Assembly (NCBI GenBank): GCA_023053575.1
Contig: JAKZAP010000001.1
Span: 31,142,533 to 31,206,532 of the forward strand
From: Branchinecta lynchi
Lineage: Eukaryota; Arthropoda; Branchiopoda; Anostraca; Branchinectidae
Reading direction: 5' to 3'
Length of the DNA: 64,000 bases
Positions 1 to 11,099 of this stretch are shown piece after piece. The translations under genes and the position numbers were made by a program. How positions within the stretch are numbered: position 1 is the first letter of the stretch; each line of letters begins with the position of its first letter. The notes under the pieces were generated by a model. It was not told where the DNA came from, made no database searches, and was given only the letters and a program-made list of their open reading frames with translations.

Positions 1-11
1 GACACCATGAG

Positions 12-430
12 CGTGTTCCACATTACTTACCGTACTTACTACGCATGATGTCATGAATTGTGGCTTTTTGCAGTCAAGGCTGGAACGACTTTTCTATTTT
101 CCAGCAGAATATTATGCCACGGCGAATCCGACCAATCACGTTACAGAGATGCGTAGTTACCCGGCTTACTACACTCCCGAGCATGGTAAGCAAATAGATA
201 CTATTTCGAGAAGGTCGGAACCGTTAGCGTAGTAGCTTTTCACGAGGTTGGAACGAAAATAGTAACTAATAGTTACTATTGTTAGAAGGGTGGAACACAA
301 TCCATGACACTTTTTCTCTGAAAGTGACACCTTTTCTTACGAATGACACTTTTTAGGTCAGAAAAGCCCTTTTTAATTTACTTTACTAAAATGAAGGATT
401 ACCGCCCCCAAAAGCATGTACTTTACTTTG
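12..430. mobile_element. MITE family D, copy 1
   Basis: The stretch 12-~298 is bounded by GTGTTCCAC... and its inverse ...AGGGTGGAACAC, with a TAGTAACTA-type palindrome just inside the ends. A near-identical copy lies at 14328-14715. Similarity continues about 100-130 bases past the right inverted repeat, so the repeated unit is larger than the inverted-repeat core. No coding potential. Confidence 0.6.
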
Positions 431-896
431 ATTTAGTACACAAAAACTGTTTGAAGCCTAAACAAATGTTTCGAAAAATGCTGTTACAAATTTAGTAATT
501 ACTAATTATTCGCATTTTGCGCGTTCTGCAGCCGAATGCACACACAAAAAATCGAGGCGTCAAAAAGCACCATTTGTCAGCAACCGTTACACTTTTATGA
601 GTCGAGCTCTTGGCAACCCTTCACTCAACACGCAGTCAGTTGTGTAACAGCCTTTAAAGAATTGGGATTTAAAGACAGGCTTCGCCTTCCAGATTCCCAG
701 ACGTCCGGGGCTTCCGCACAGTTAAGCCAACCTTTCCAGATTTCGATGATAATGATGAAATCTAATTTTCTATTCTTCAAAATTTCCTAGATGTCCCCTT
801 TACGTTTCAAATATCTCTTACATACCAGTCGCAACTGTCAATCACTTTCCCTTTTCTCCCCCCATTTGCATATGTGTAGTGTCTCGAAGGGGTTGC
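431..896. other. No gene seen; low-complexity and diverged repeat sequence
   Basis: An 84-codon open frame at 536-790 has no recognisable domain and no splice context. Parts (CCTTCCAGAYNTCCGG-like phrases at ~680-715 and ~905-925) recur in inverted form near 3283-3375, so this is probably the outer part of the inverted-repeat element around family A copy 1. Confidence 0.4.
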
Positions 897-1180
897 CTCT
901 ATGGCACCTTCCAGACATCCGGAATCTGGGGTGTCCAAGCCAAGCTGACCATTCATTACGAAAGAAATAGAAAACCGTGATTTTTTGTTTTTTTTTTCTT
1001 GATCAGCTAATTATCCCTCTAGGATGATGTGCGAGGGATAAATATAAATTCGGATATTTCGGTTGCAATTTCGGCAAACCGTCCTGAGGGAAATAACAAA
1101 CAACTAAATCAAAAAATCCAACACAACACCAACAGAAAAGTGATGCGGAACCAACAAAACATACAATGATATGTAACTAA

Positions 1181-3100
1181 CAAGAGCTACGAGCTCATAT
1201 GGCACTTGTTACGAGTAGGCACGGCTCGGTTATGTCAATGATATATCTAGTGTTTGCTAGGTGTCTTCCCACCAAATTTCATCTCGATCCCTCCACTCAT
1301 AGCGTTTTCCAATATTTCCGGTTCTCCCCTCCAGCTCCCCCCAAAAGTCACCGGATCCGGTCCGGATTTTAAGTGGGTCGTCTGAGGCATGAGGTCTTTC
1401 CAAATATCAAGTTTCATCGAGATCCGGTCACCTGTTCAAAAGTTATAAGTGCCTCAAGATTCCGGATTCCCCCTCCCTCCACTCCCCCGACAGTGCCCGA
1501 ATCGGCTCGGTTATGTCAATGATGTATCTAGTGTTTGCTAGGTGTCTTCCCACCAAGTTTCATCTCGATCCCTCCACTCATAGCGTTTCCAAAGATTTCC
1601 GGTTGCCCCCTCCAGCTCCCCCCAAAAGTCACCGGATCCGGTCCAGATTTTAAGTGGGTCGTCTGAGGGATGAGGTCTTTCCAAATATCAAGTTCCATCG
1701 AGATCCGATCACCCGTTCAAAAGTTATAAATACCTCAAGATTCCGGATTCCCCCTCCCTCTACTCCCCCCACAGTACCCGAATCGGCTCGGTTATGTCAA
1801 TGATGTATCTAGTGTTTGCTAGGTGTCTTCCCACCAAGTTTCATCTCGATCCCTCCACTCATAGCGTTTCCCAAGATTTCCGGTTGCCCCCTCCAGCTCC
1901 CCCCAAAAGTCACCGGATCCGGTCCAGATTTTAAGTGGGTCGTCTGAAGGATGAGATCTTTCCAAATATCAAGTTCCATCGAGATCCGATCCCCCGTTCA
2001 AAAGTTATAAATACCTCAAGATTCCGGATTCCCCCTCCCCCTACTCCCCCAACAGGGCCCGAATCGGATCGGTTATGTCAACGATGTATCTAGTGTTTGC
2101 TAGGTGTCTTCCCACCAAGTTTCATCTCGATCCATCCACTCATAGCGTTTCCCAAGATTTCCGGTTGCCCCCTCCAGCTCCCCCCAAAAGTCACCGGATC
2201 CGGTCCAGATTTTAAGTGGTCGTCTGCGGGATGAGGTCTTTCCAAATATCAAGTTCCATCGAGATCCGATCACCCGTTCAAAAGTTATAAATACCTCAAG
2301 ATTCCGGATTCCCCCTCCCTCTACTCCCCCCACAGTACCCGAATCGGCTCGGTTATGTCAATGATGTATCTAGTGTTTGCTAGGTGTCTTCCCACCAAGT
2401 TTCATCTCGATCCCTCCACTCATAGCGTTTCCCAAGATTTCCGGTTGCCCCCTCCAGCTCCCCCCAAAAGTCACCGGATCCGGTCCGGATTTTAAGTAGG
2501 TCGTCTGAGGCATGAGGTCTTTCCAAATATCAAGTTCCATCGAGATCCGATCACCCGTTCAAAAGTTATAAATACGTCAAGATTCCGGATTCCCCCTCCC
2601 TCCACTCCCCCCCACAGTGCCCGAATCGGCTCGGTTATGTCAACGATGTATCTAGTGTTTGCTAGGTGTCTTCCCACCAAGTTTCATCTCGATCCCTCCA
2701 CTCATAGCGTTTCCCAAGATTTCCGGTTGCCCCCTCCAGCTCCCCCCAAAAGTCACCGGATCCGGTCCGGATTTTAAGTGGGTCGTCTGAGGCATGAGGT
2801 CGTTCCAAATATCAAGTTTCATCGAGATCCGATCACCCGTTCAAAAGTTAAAAATACCTCAAGATTCCGGATTCCCCCTCCCTCCACTCCCCCCACGGTG
2901 CTCGGATCGGGGAAGTGACTATTTCCAACTTAATCATTTGGGGTCCCTGATATGCCTGCCAAGTTTTATCATCCTAGCTTATGTGGAAGTGCCCGAACTA
3001 GCAAAACCTGGACAGACCGACAGACCGACAGACCGACAGACCGACGGACGGACAGAAATTGCGATCGCTATATGGCACTTGGCCGAAGGGCAAGTGCCAT
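1181..3100 (+). mobile_element. Family A tandem-repeat element, copy 1 (HINE/pearl-like)
   Basis: The element starts CAAGAGCTACGAGCTCATAT, with a small palindrome GAGCT-ACG-AGCTC. It has a core of six ~281-bp tandem units and then a (GACA/GACC)n stretch at ~3012-3055. It ends in a hairpin GGCACTTG-gccgaaggg-CAAGTGCC at ~3075-3099. A second copy lies at 34470-37352 with the same ends. Tandem core, tetranucleotide tract, terminal hairpin and no obvious target duplication resemble the Helentron-associated pearl elements of bivalves; that class assignment is inference. Open frames inside it are repeat artefacts. Confidence 0.6.
1225..2905. repeat. Tandem repeat, ~281-bp unit, about 6 copies
   Basis: The landmark TATGTCAAYGATRTATCTAG occurs at 1231, 1512, 1793, 2074, 2354 and 2636, giving spacings of 281, 281, 281, 280 and 282. 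Units are highly similar, which suggests recent amplification or gene conversion. Confidence 0.9.
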
Positions 3101-3485
3101 AAAAACGAGAAGGACGATGCGGACTGAAAAGACAAACTAATTCAAATAAAATAACGAATATTAAAACGTGCGTGTTAAAATGCGTGTTTCCGAATTTATA
3201 TTTATCCCTCACACATCACCCTAGAGACATAATTAGCTGATCAAAAAAAAAAACCGAAAATGTTTTCTATTTCTTACCCCGACTTCCAGACGTTTTTGGC
3301 CTGGCTTCACCTTCCAGATCCGTCTCGACGAAAACGGCTGTCTGGAATCCGGAAGAAAAATTTGGAAGGTGAAGCCTTTTCATCCCCCGACTATTTTGTA
3401 CGAGCCAATACCGTCACAGTATCCACCTGGCCAGACACATTCTTGGTAGCCTAGATCTCTCTCCAGAATCGTGAAGGCGCCTTAC

Positions 3486-3615
3486 CTAGTACAGCATGTT
3501 TGGAGGCACAGTATGGAACTAGATTGGTACATCCTACCAGGCCAGCAACTGAGGACATGCTCACAACGTGTCCCCGCTTTTCTTCCATCATTCCAGGCAG
3601 GAACTCCCGCGTAAC
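3486..3615 (-). CDS. SDR16C-like dehydrogenase, coding exon 4 (catalytic Ser-Tyr-Lys)
   Basis: The exon encodes residues 160-202 plus one base, beginning VTREFLPGMMEEKRGHVV after a GTTTTCAG acceptor (forward ctgaaaac at 3616-3623). It carries SMSSVAG (catalytic Ser ~181) and YCASK (catalytic Tyr ~194 and Lys ~198), so the active site is complete. A GTAAGG donor at forward 3485-3480 leaves phase 1. SDR16C proteins are about 300 residues, so roughly 100 C-terminal residues (substrate loop and tail) are missing. I found no further exon between 3480 and 1, so they should lie to the left of the window. An ATG-started reading through this exon would begin in intron and is not the real start. Confidence 0.9.
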
Positions 3616-4606
3616 CTGAAAACGAGGAACATTTGAATTGTGACAAATCGCTGGCATCAAACGGATTCGAGACAGGAGGCAGTGCTCTGATCTTCAGCCT
3701 AAATTCGGAGGTTGGTTCTTCGAGGAGATTTGCCCCGTTGGAAGAGAAGGGTACACCCGCTCGTACAACGCGCAGGAAATGTTCTAGAATAACGATTTTT
3801 GAAGACGTGTTTCCATCGGCGTATTCACTAGTACTGTACCTTCTTCCTCTCATGGCAAACCTCTATAGTCATGTTTGACGAGAGAACAAATATTCGTTTT
3901 TTTGTTAATAATAATAATTTTTTGTTTAATATGCAATGTTCTACGCAAAGAACATTGCGTAGATTGATTGATTGACACCCCTATGGCTCCACACAATCCA
4001 AATTAGATCCTAACTTTTTCTACCGATAGATATCTATGTTTTGTTTTATTAATGCACGTTTGTTTTCTCTTCTTTTTCCTTGTATTTCTTTTCTTGACAA
4101 ATGAATGAATACTGTCACCCGTTACGGGCAGTGCTCGCTTAAAGCACAATGGACACTTCTAATGCTTTACTTTGTATTAAATGCTTCACAGGATACTTAT
4201 TTTATTTTATACTTAGGATACTTATTTTATTAATAAACACAGTTTAACTCTTCTATATTTACATCTACTGCACTAATGGAAAAACCTACGTTTTTGCTGG
4301 CGTGCAGTAGTAAAGGTTAACCATTTCCTAAACACACCAACAAACAACATAATAAATAACTAATAAAAAAAGAAAAAAAAAGGAAAAGAACAGACCCCCC
4401 CAAAAAAAAAAATAAATAAAAAAGACAGACCAAACTCCTTCACATTATCACCTCCAAAATAAACATATACCTCCCAACAACCCTACTCCCTTCCTACCAC
4501 CCATCCACCAATTCCTCCCTACCACCCCCAACCAACCGTTCCTCCCAACCAGCCAGACCACCCTACCTACCTACCACCCCCTACCCCTAACAAATAAATA
4601 CATTTC
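3616..4606. other. No gene seen (intron and simple sequence)
   Basis: Intron 3 sequence of the SDR gene. It holds A/T-rich DNA, an A-rich run at ~4365-4430 and a cytosine-rich ACC/TCC stretch at ~4440-4595 that ends at a LINE remnant. No exon-like segment was recognised. Confidence 0.5.
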
Positions 4607-4840
4607 TCAACCATCTTTTATTAAATATTCTTTTAATTTTCTCTTAAACTCTAAAAGATGCTCAGCCGCCCTGATGCTCACTGGTAAAGAATTCCAGACT
4701 GCAGTTCCAAGGAACTGCAATTGAAATCCTGATCTTGTGCTACTCTTAAGCTCAATCACCAAATCTTCACTATTTCTTGTATCATATTCATGAATATCAC
4801 TGTTTGCACGGTAAGTACCACGGAAAACACTTGACACAAA
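4607..4840 (-). mobile_element. LINE reverse-transcriptase C-terminal remnant
   Basis: The minus strand encodes a ~76-residue piece with the pattern HEYDTRNSEDL...FLGTAVWNSLPVSIR...FKRKLKEYL. This is the characteristic C-terminal tail of many non-LTR retrotransposon ORF2 proteins (TR..., G..WN.LP..IR, FK..LK). The reverse transcriptase core is absent. The family is uncertain. Confidence 0.65.
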
Positions 4841-5456
4841 TAAACATTTCCGGCTTCTTTTAGAAGGCGCTAAGAAAATCGGCGGTTTTCTTGTTATCCC
4901 TTGTCTTTACCTCTCTGGCATATCGGTAATCCAAATCTTAGGAGCTGGGATGTCGTGGCAGGAAATTCGAAAACTCCCAGCAATGCTTGATAGAAAAGGA
5001 TATATTTGAGATGCCACCCAAGTCAAGCCGCAGATGCAGTCTACCTGGTTGTTCTAGTGTTTCATCAGAAGTTCCATGGCTTGAAGTTTCTATTAAAAGT
5101 TTTTCTTTGTGGAATAGTGTTGTGAAGCTTGCTTTATACAATGTACCAGAATATGCAATAAGCTTATAAAAAATAACATAGCTACAAAAATCATTCAAAA
5201 ACAAATAACCTATTCAAATCTGAATTATACAAGCTGATTTATGCTTAAAACAAAAATCTACTAAGTATTATAAGAAACATCACTCTTATCTTTGTCCAAG
5301 CTAGTAAATTGAGCATGTACTGGCCCAAAAAATTACGCTTTGAAATATCACAGAGAGGAAACTGTTGAAAAAGCTGCTGATCTAGGGGGTAAGCATTGTT
5401 CCCAGATTGTTACCAGAGTGGGATTGGGGTAATTTGATGTGCCCATTGAACTTTAA
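4841..5456. other. No gene seen
   Basis: AT-rich intronic sequence. Two overlapping open frames near 4940-5200 show no recognised domain. Confidence 0.4.
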
Positions 5457-5838
5457 CCTAGGTTCACACAGAGCAAATCACGGCGATGAACGAGATTTTT
5501 CAATCGCAGCGACAGAAGATTTGTATCGCCTGGATGTTCACACTGTATTTTCGTCGGCAACAGAATTTAACACGAAAAATAAATAAAATAATTAAAAATA
5601 ACCCTTAAAATAATTAAAATAATGAAAAATAATTAATTTCTCTAAAAGTGAATCATCGAAAGGGTCGTCCATGTTGCTGCTGTGCTGCGTGCATAAAATC
5701 GCACTGTCGCCCGATTAAGGTTGAATTTTCCCAACATTGAAAATCGCCTGACGAAGCAACAGAAATCGGCGATTTTGGCGACGAAAATCTCGGCGATGGC
5801 CGATATCGCCTCAGTGTGAACGTCTGTATGAACCTAGG
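5457..5838. mobile_element. MITE with CCTAGGTTCA termini
   Basis: The left end CCTAGGTTCACAC is mirrored at the right end (GTATGAACCTAGG), with further subterminal pairing (GGCGAT... / ...ATCGCC). TTA occurs next to each end (5453-5455, 5840-5842), which would fit a PIF/Harbinger-type 3-bp duplication, but the bases immediately at the ends do not match cleanly. No coding potential. Confidence 0.5.
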
Positions 5839-6030
5839 GTTAGGGTGTAGTTACTTTACAGTGTATGATTTGCTTTTTGTTATAAACAAACTGAAAATTG
5901 AAATATACCGCGTGAGCGCCAACAACTGTCCAGTATTTACGAAATATATGCACAGGGCACCACTTTAAGGCATTAGTTCGTTTAACCATGGGTTTCTGAT
6001 GCAGGTGATAAATGGTTCACTAGACACCGG

Positions 6031-6170
6031 TCTACTCCGATCAATCGATCGATCTACTCCGATCAATCGATAGACCTACTCCGATCAATCGATCGATCTA
6101 CTCCGATCAATCGATCGATCTACTCCGATCAATCGATCGATCTACTCCGATCGATCGACCGATCTATTCG
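6031..6170. repeat. Minisatellite, 22-bp unit TCTACTCCGATCAATCGATCGA
   Basis: About six to seven units in direct repeat. Each unit holds the self-complementary run ATCGATCGAT, so neighbouring units could pair with one another. Some units have single-base changes (e.g. GATAGACC). Confidence 0.9.
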
Positions 6171-6690
6171 AGTACCCGGTCACACAGGCGTTTAAAGGAC
6201 CCGTCGGACCTATAATGCCAATGTAGCTTACTTCCACAACTGAATTCATTAATTCTTAAGCTCGGAGAACAGATTCCATACTTTACATTTTAAACCCGCT
6301 AATGATACCTCACCAGTCTTTGCACTTGCCACGATTCACTAGTTTACATGCGTATTATGCTCCCGACGAGTGTTCGAGTACACACGTTATTCATGTGTAA
6401 AACCGGTTTTCTGAATTTTGACAAATTTCTGCTGGAAGTCAATGGGGCTGGGATAAGGCTTAAAATAGCCAAAGCTGTACAGAACTTCATTTTACAGTTT
6501 TCAAATAGTTTTGAATATTGGAACATAAACAGTCAATAGTGCGAGTGTTCCCCCAGGGATCAAAGAAGTCGAGATTAACCCTCAGAGATAGGCCTACCCT
6601 TGAAAAAGGAAGCCAAAAAGGCTGGGAAACGTAAAATAAAAAAATTCGAGATATACTTCTTCCGGATTTCCGAAACCTATACTAAAGTAG
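6171..6690. other. No gene seen
   Basis: Unrecognised intronic sequence. Short opposing open frames at 6344-6540 overlap on both strands and have no domain. A phrase at ~6590-6640 faintly resembles a degraded hammerhead-type sequence (see rejected items). Confidence 0.35.
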
Positions 6691-6945
6691 CAGCCAGATT
6701 AAAGTACACCAAGTGAGTAATCCCTCCGTGCACGTGGGAATGGCTCACTCCGACCCCGCCCCCTCCCCAACCAACTTCAGTACACCACATGAGTAACCCC
6801 TCGCGTGCACCTGGGACTGGCTCACTCCGACCCCACCCCCTCCCCAACCAACTTTAGTACACCTAGTGAGCAACCCCTCACTTACCCAGTACACCATTTT
6901 TGCCAGTGAGCTACCCCTCATTTACCAAGTACACCATCCCACGAA
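6691..6945. repeat. Tandem repeat, ~81-bp unit, ~3 copies
   Basis: The phrase AGTACACC...GTGAGTAA(C/T)CCCTC...GGCTCACTCCGACCCC is repeated at about 6705, 6778 and 6855, with a shortened last unit near 6890-6945. No coding potential. Confidence 0.75.
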
Positions 6946-7556
6946 AGATACGGCAAAAGTTTCGTGCCGGTGTTTCTTCGCCTTTACAACTCGGAGATCT
7001 AATCGCATCTACTATTATCTATGTCGATTGCTTTATTTGAGGAAAAATACAAGAATCAGCTAGACCGTGTAGGAGTTTCGTAGCAGAGGAGATTTTGGCT
7101 TGATCTGATGATCTTGACAAAAAAAGGCTCCGTTTCAGGAGTATGCGCACAGACGTGCTCTCGTTTTTCAGCCGGGTAACTCGTGCGAAGATCTGCACGT
7201 TTTTGGAAATGTGCGACTAGCACTCAGTACGCCAAGGTCTTAAAATACACATTTCGCAAAACTCGTCTAAACCACGCAAGAGAACGGAGAAAACTTGAAT
7301 GAAGTCACGTTCTTTTACTAGGTCATTACCGACCGTAGATCTTGTATTGCCAAACCAAACTCGTGTCAAGGATGACTGCGAAAACCTCGGTAAACGCGAG
7401 ATAAACCGTGTGTGGTTTATCCGGATCCATTATCGAAGTTAAAGATATTGAACCAAACAATGTTGAAAAGTCTGCGAAATCACTTTATTTGCGTGAAGTT
7501 GGCATCAGTTCCCATTCAGCTGATATTATTCCCCACTCAATGATTCGCCATTTTCT
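6946..7556. other. No gene seen
   Basis: Intron 3 sequence between a tandem repeat and family B. I saw no exon, repeat boundary or domain. Confidence 0.4.
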
Positions 7557-8440
7557 CTTTTTGGGTCCCAAAACGTAAGTGACCGTATATCTATGATTTC
7601 GTAAAAGTTGTCCGTCTGTCTGTCTGTTAGCTTGGCATGAGACTCTTTGGGCAAAGTACAGATGAAGTTTGAAGACTGCAGCCCTACGTTTGGGTTCCGG
7701 GGAGGGGTTTCAAATTAAGGGGTAGACAAAATATTTTTTTAAAGCAAATGAGATACCTATAGGGATTACATGCTGAATCCGAATATGCAAATCATTTTCT
7801 CACCGACCAAGTAGTTCGCCGGGAATCCGGCCCAAAACGAGAAAATTAGTAAAATGTAAAAGTTTAATCTGAAGTTGATTATAGGTTCAATTAAGGGCAA
7901 GGAGACATTCTGTATTCCAATATGAAAATTGTGTTCTCGCCGGACAGTAGTTCACCCGGAATCTGGCCAAACCGCAAAATTTATGAAAAATAAAAGTTTA
8001 ATCTGAAGTTGATTGGAGGTTCGATTTAAAGGTACGGATATATACTGAATCTGAATATGAAAATTATTTTCTCACCGGACAAGTAGTTCACCCGGAATCC
8101 TGCCAAAACCGGAAAATTTTGTAGAATGTATTTGAATTTGATCAGATGTTTGGTTTAGGGGTGAGAAGACATACTGAATTCCAGCTGTAGTTTTTGCGCC
8201 AGACAAGTAGTTCGCCCGGAATTCGGCCGTAACCGGAAATTTGCCAGAAGTAAGGCAGGAAGTTCTGATCAGTTTCGACATATCAGATACGACGTAGGAT
8301 ATAGGGGCACACACATGCTAAATCCATATCTGAGCTTGGCCTTCTCAGATGATTACTATTAACCTTAATCTGTTAAAAGTCTAGATCAAATATTCATTTT
8401 GGAATCCCACCAAAACCTTTGGTCTTGTTTTCTACAGGTT
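7557..8440. mobile_element. Family B tandem-repeat element, copy 1
   Basis: Begins TTTTTGGGTCCCAAAACGTAAG, with a GTCCGTCTGTCTGTCTGTT tract ~55 bases in. It then has tandem ~134-137-bp units, each with a (GCCGGA)CAAGTAGTTCGCCCGGAAT core (7805, 7940, 8075, 8205), and ends near GGAATCCCACCAAAACCTTTGG. The same design occurs at 8449-9480, 19836-20590 and, inverted, at 17380-17712 and 40556-42025. Open frames inside are repeat artefacts. Confidence 0.6.
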
Positions 8441-8448
8441 CAGAGATA

Positions 8449-9480
8449 CGTGCCACCCTTTTGGGAGTGAATGATGGGATACTTATGATTTCGTAAAAGT
8501 TGTCCGCCTGTTCGTCTGTTAGCACGATAACTCTCAAAGGGGTTGAGATATTTTATTTCGAACTTGGCATGAGGACTATTTGGGTCAAAGTACAGGTCAA
8601 GATCGAAGATGGACGCTGTAGCCCTACATTTGTGGTTGGGGAAGGGGTTTCAACTTAAGCGGCGAACAAATATTTTTAAAAGCCAATGAGAAGTCGATTA
8701 AGGGGTGAGTTATTTTCTCACCGAGCAAGTAGTTCGCCCGGAATCCAGCCGAAACCGGAAAATTTGTAAAAAATAAAAGTCTAATCTGAACTCGATTGGA
8801 GCTTCGAGTAAGGAGTAAGGAGACATGCTGAATCCGAGTATGAAAATTATGTTCTCGCCGGACAAGTAGTTCACCAGGAATTCGGCCAAAACCGGAAAAT
8901 TTATAAAAAGTATACAAGTTCAATCTGAAGTTGATTTGAGGTTCAATTTAAGGGTAAGAATATATGTTGAATCACAATATGAAAATTGGTTTCTAATCGG
9001 AGAATCCAGACCGGAAAATTTTTAAAATGTCAAAATTTTATTTGAACTTGGTTAGATGTTCGATATAGGGGTGAAAAGAAATATTGAATCTGTATATGAA
9101 AATCATTTTCTCCCCGGACGTACAGTTCGTTCGAAATCTGGGTGAAACCGGAAAATTTGTTAAAGTAATTTTTTATCTGAAGTTGATCAGATGTTTCGTG
9201 TAGGGGTAAAAAGACAAGCTGAATTCGTTCTTGAGCTGTAGCTTTTGCCAGATAAGTAGTTCGCCGGGAATCCGGCCGAAACCGGGAATTTGGCTGAAGC
9301 AAGGCAAGAAGTTTTGATCAGTTTCGACAAAGTAGACACGACGTAGAATATAAGGATAAACATATGCTGAATCTATATCTGAACTTGGTCTTCTTAGATG
9401 ATTAACACCGGCCTTAATCTGCTAAAGTCTAGACAAATATTTGGGGATCTCATCGAAACCTTTGGTCTGTTTTCCTTGTG
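8449..9480. mobile_element. Family B tandem-repeat element, copy 2
   Basis: Immediately follows copy 1 in the same orientation. It has the same order of parts: a diverged GGG...CCC start, a GTCCGCCTGTTCGTCTGTT tract, repeat units with the CAAGTAGTTCGCC core at ~8725, 8862 and 9250, and an end at ATCGAAACCTTTGGTCTG (~9450). Units are more diverged than in the inverted copy at 40.6-42.0 kb. Confidence 0.55.
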
Positions 9481-10060
9481 ACCAAAGCTAACTAACTAAT
9501 TCTCGTTGTATGCAAATTAAGAAACAGTTTGATTTTGAAATTATCTGATTGGTTGTCAAATTGAGACCGGTCGCCTGGTCTTTACGCGTTCTTGCTGTAC
9601 GGCCTTTCGGCTTATTACAAATAAATTCGCTTTTATCCAAAGCAGCATAATCACCCGGGTGAAAATATTAGTTATATTTTCTCTTTGTTCAGGTGTTTAT
9701 CCATTTTTTGCGAAAGAATGGACATTTTTGTAAAAAAAAAATTTCACTGGATGGAGTATTAGTAATTCATGTTGCGACTTCTTTATTAACATTTGTTCTC
9801 TGAATAATTTCAATTCATATTTAATCCTGTATTCAATGTAAACGTAGATCAAGGCTCATGGCACTCATTGATTAATATAAGGTTATATAAAAGTCGAGTG
9901 TAATATGTTTGAATATCATCAGGTGTGTCAGTTCAACAATGCAATCTAGTCTGTAAATAAACTGTACAGGGTAACGAATCTGGTCCTGCTATTATATGAC
10001 ACTGGGAAGTAAAAGAAAAATAAATCAATTAATATTAATCTGATAGAATATAGAACTCAC
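9481..10060. other. No gene seen; intron 3 flank of SDR exon 3
   Basis: AT-rich intronic sequence running up to the exon 3 donor at 10060. No repeat boundary recognised. Confidence 0.4.
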
Positions 10061-10257
10061 CCATAAGCATCCTTTCACGTTTATGTCTATACACTGTTCT
10101 ATCTGTTTGACACTCCAAGAAAGGAAGGGATGACACGGCATAATTCCGGCATTATTTACTACGATTGTCACATTGCCAATACTTCTTTTGACCACGTCCG
10201 CAGTTGTCTCTACTGAATGTCTATCTGACACGTCACATCGGTAAGCCCAAGCTTGAC
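10061..10257 (-). CDS. SDR16C-like dehydrogenase, coding exon 3 (NNAG motif, catalytic Asn)
   Basis: The exon encodes residues ~94-159. The acceptor is TTACAG (forward ctgtaa at 10258-10263) and the donor GTGAGT (forward actcac at 10055-10060). The product continues in frame from exon 2 as QAWAYRCDVSDRHSV, where the CDVSD turn contacts the adenine in SDRs. It then gives VTIVVNNAGIM (NNAG at ~128-131) and IEQCIDINVKGCLW, whose Asn (~153) is the first member of the Asn-Ser-Tyr-Lys catalytic tetrad. The exon ends in phase 0 after Trp, as in the vertebrate family, where a W-TT-K-FLP segment spans this position. Nothing in it looks mutated. Confidence 0.9.
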
Positions 10258-10381
10258 CTGTAAGAAAACACGAACAATAAGGCCAAATGTTTCGGTAGGA
10301 TCTAAAACTTATTTTGACTAGACTGAAAAGTCAATATCGTATTTGCCAAAAAAGGGAAAGGAGGCCCATCGTTTTACCAAT

Positions 10382-10762
10382 CCCTAAAGGATCATTTACA
10401 CGGCGGCTATTTTTCCCCGGAGACGAAAGGAGAAAGTGTTCACACGGTACCCAGGTATTTTTCAAGGGAGAGTACTGTCATGTGACAATAGATTCCTTGT
10501 TTGTAAAGCTAAGGGCATCTCTCTATAACGGACACCAACATGTGTCCATTTGGATTACTTCTTTCATGGACATAATAAAAATTATAGCTCGAAAATTTGA
10601 TTTTGTTGTTGCTGACGTCGAAGAATACCCTTCGACAAACAAATACCCGGGTAAAAAGTTCGCAAAGTTGAAGCCCAAAATACCCGGGGATTTATTGCTG
10701 TTGCGGAGAAAAATACCCGCGGAGCACGGGTAAATATTCTCCGTGTAAACGTAGCTTAAGGG
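10382..10762. mobile_element. MITE with CCTAAAG...TTTACACGG termini
   Basis: The left end CCTAAAGGATCATTTACACGG is mirrored by CCGTGTAAACGTAGCTTAAGG at the right. An internal inverted motif (CCCCGG / CCGGGG, TACCCGGG) supports a foldback structure. The 139-codon open frame 10314-10733 lies across it, has no known domain and is probably chance. Confidence 0.5.
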
Positions 10763-11099
10763 TAGACTGCTTGTATCGATCACGTGATACCACAGGACGC
10801 GGCGGTTCAGTCGGACTATCTGGTGAGAAATCGACCAGAAGAAAAGACTGAACATGCCTTTCGGTCACATACCAATCGCAATTTCTGTAGGTCCGGGTTT
10901 GCTAGTTCGGGCAGTCTTTGGTTCGGGCACTTCCAGATGAGCTGGAACGATGGAATTTGGACGCACATATGAAGTACCCGACCAAATTCTATGGGAAATA
11001 TTCTTTCTCGGATTCAACCACCGCCGGAAACGTATGGAATGCTAAATTACGAACGGGTAATCCGATCGGAGTGAAACTAGTAACAATAGGTACTGAATT

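Larger units (their letters stand above)
897..3375. mobile_element. Outer inverted-repeat element containing family A copy 1
   Basis: The segment around 960-1055 (gaaatagaaaaccg, then tgatcagctaatta, then gagggataaatataaattcgg) is repeated in reverse complement at about 3190-3290. The two arms enclose the family A element at 1181-3100, so family A appears to have inserted into an older inverted-repeat element. Exact outer ends were not resolved. Confidence 0.45.

Noticed and set aside
2100..2680. Several open frames of 62-102 codons within 2.1-3.2 kb and 34.6-37.1 kb
   Set aside because: They lie in the tandem units of family A, recur with each unit in both strands, and have no domain or splice context.
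6590..6640. Phrase GGAAGCCAAAAAGGCTGGGAAACG resembling stem II and GAAAC of a hammerhead
   Set aside because: No CTGANGA core precedes it and no stem I pairing could be found.
10314..10733. 139-codon open frame with an ATG start
   Set aside because: It crosses the ends of a MITE with inverted termini, overlaps an equally long frame on the other strand, and contains no recognisable domain.
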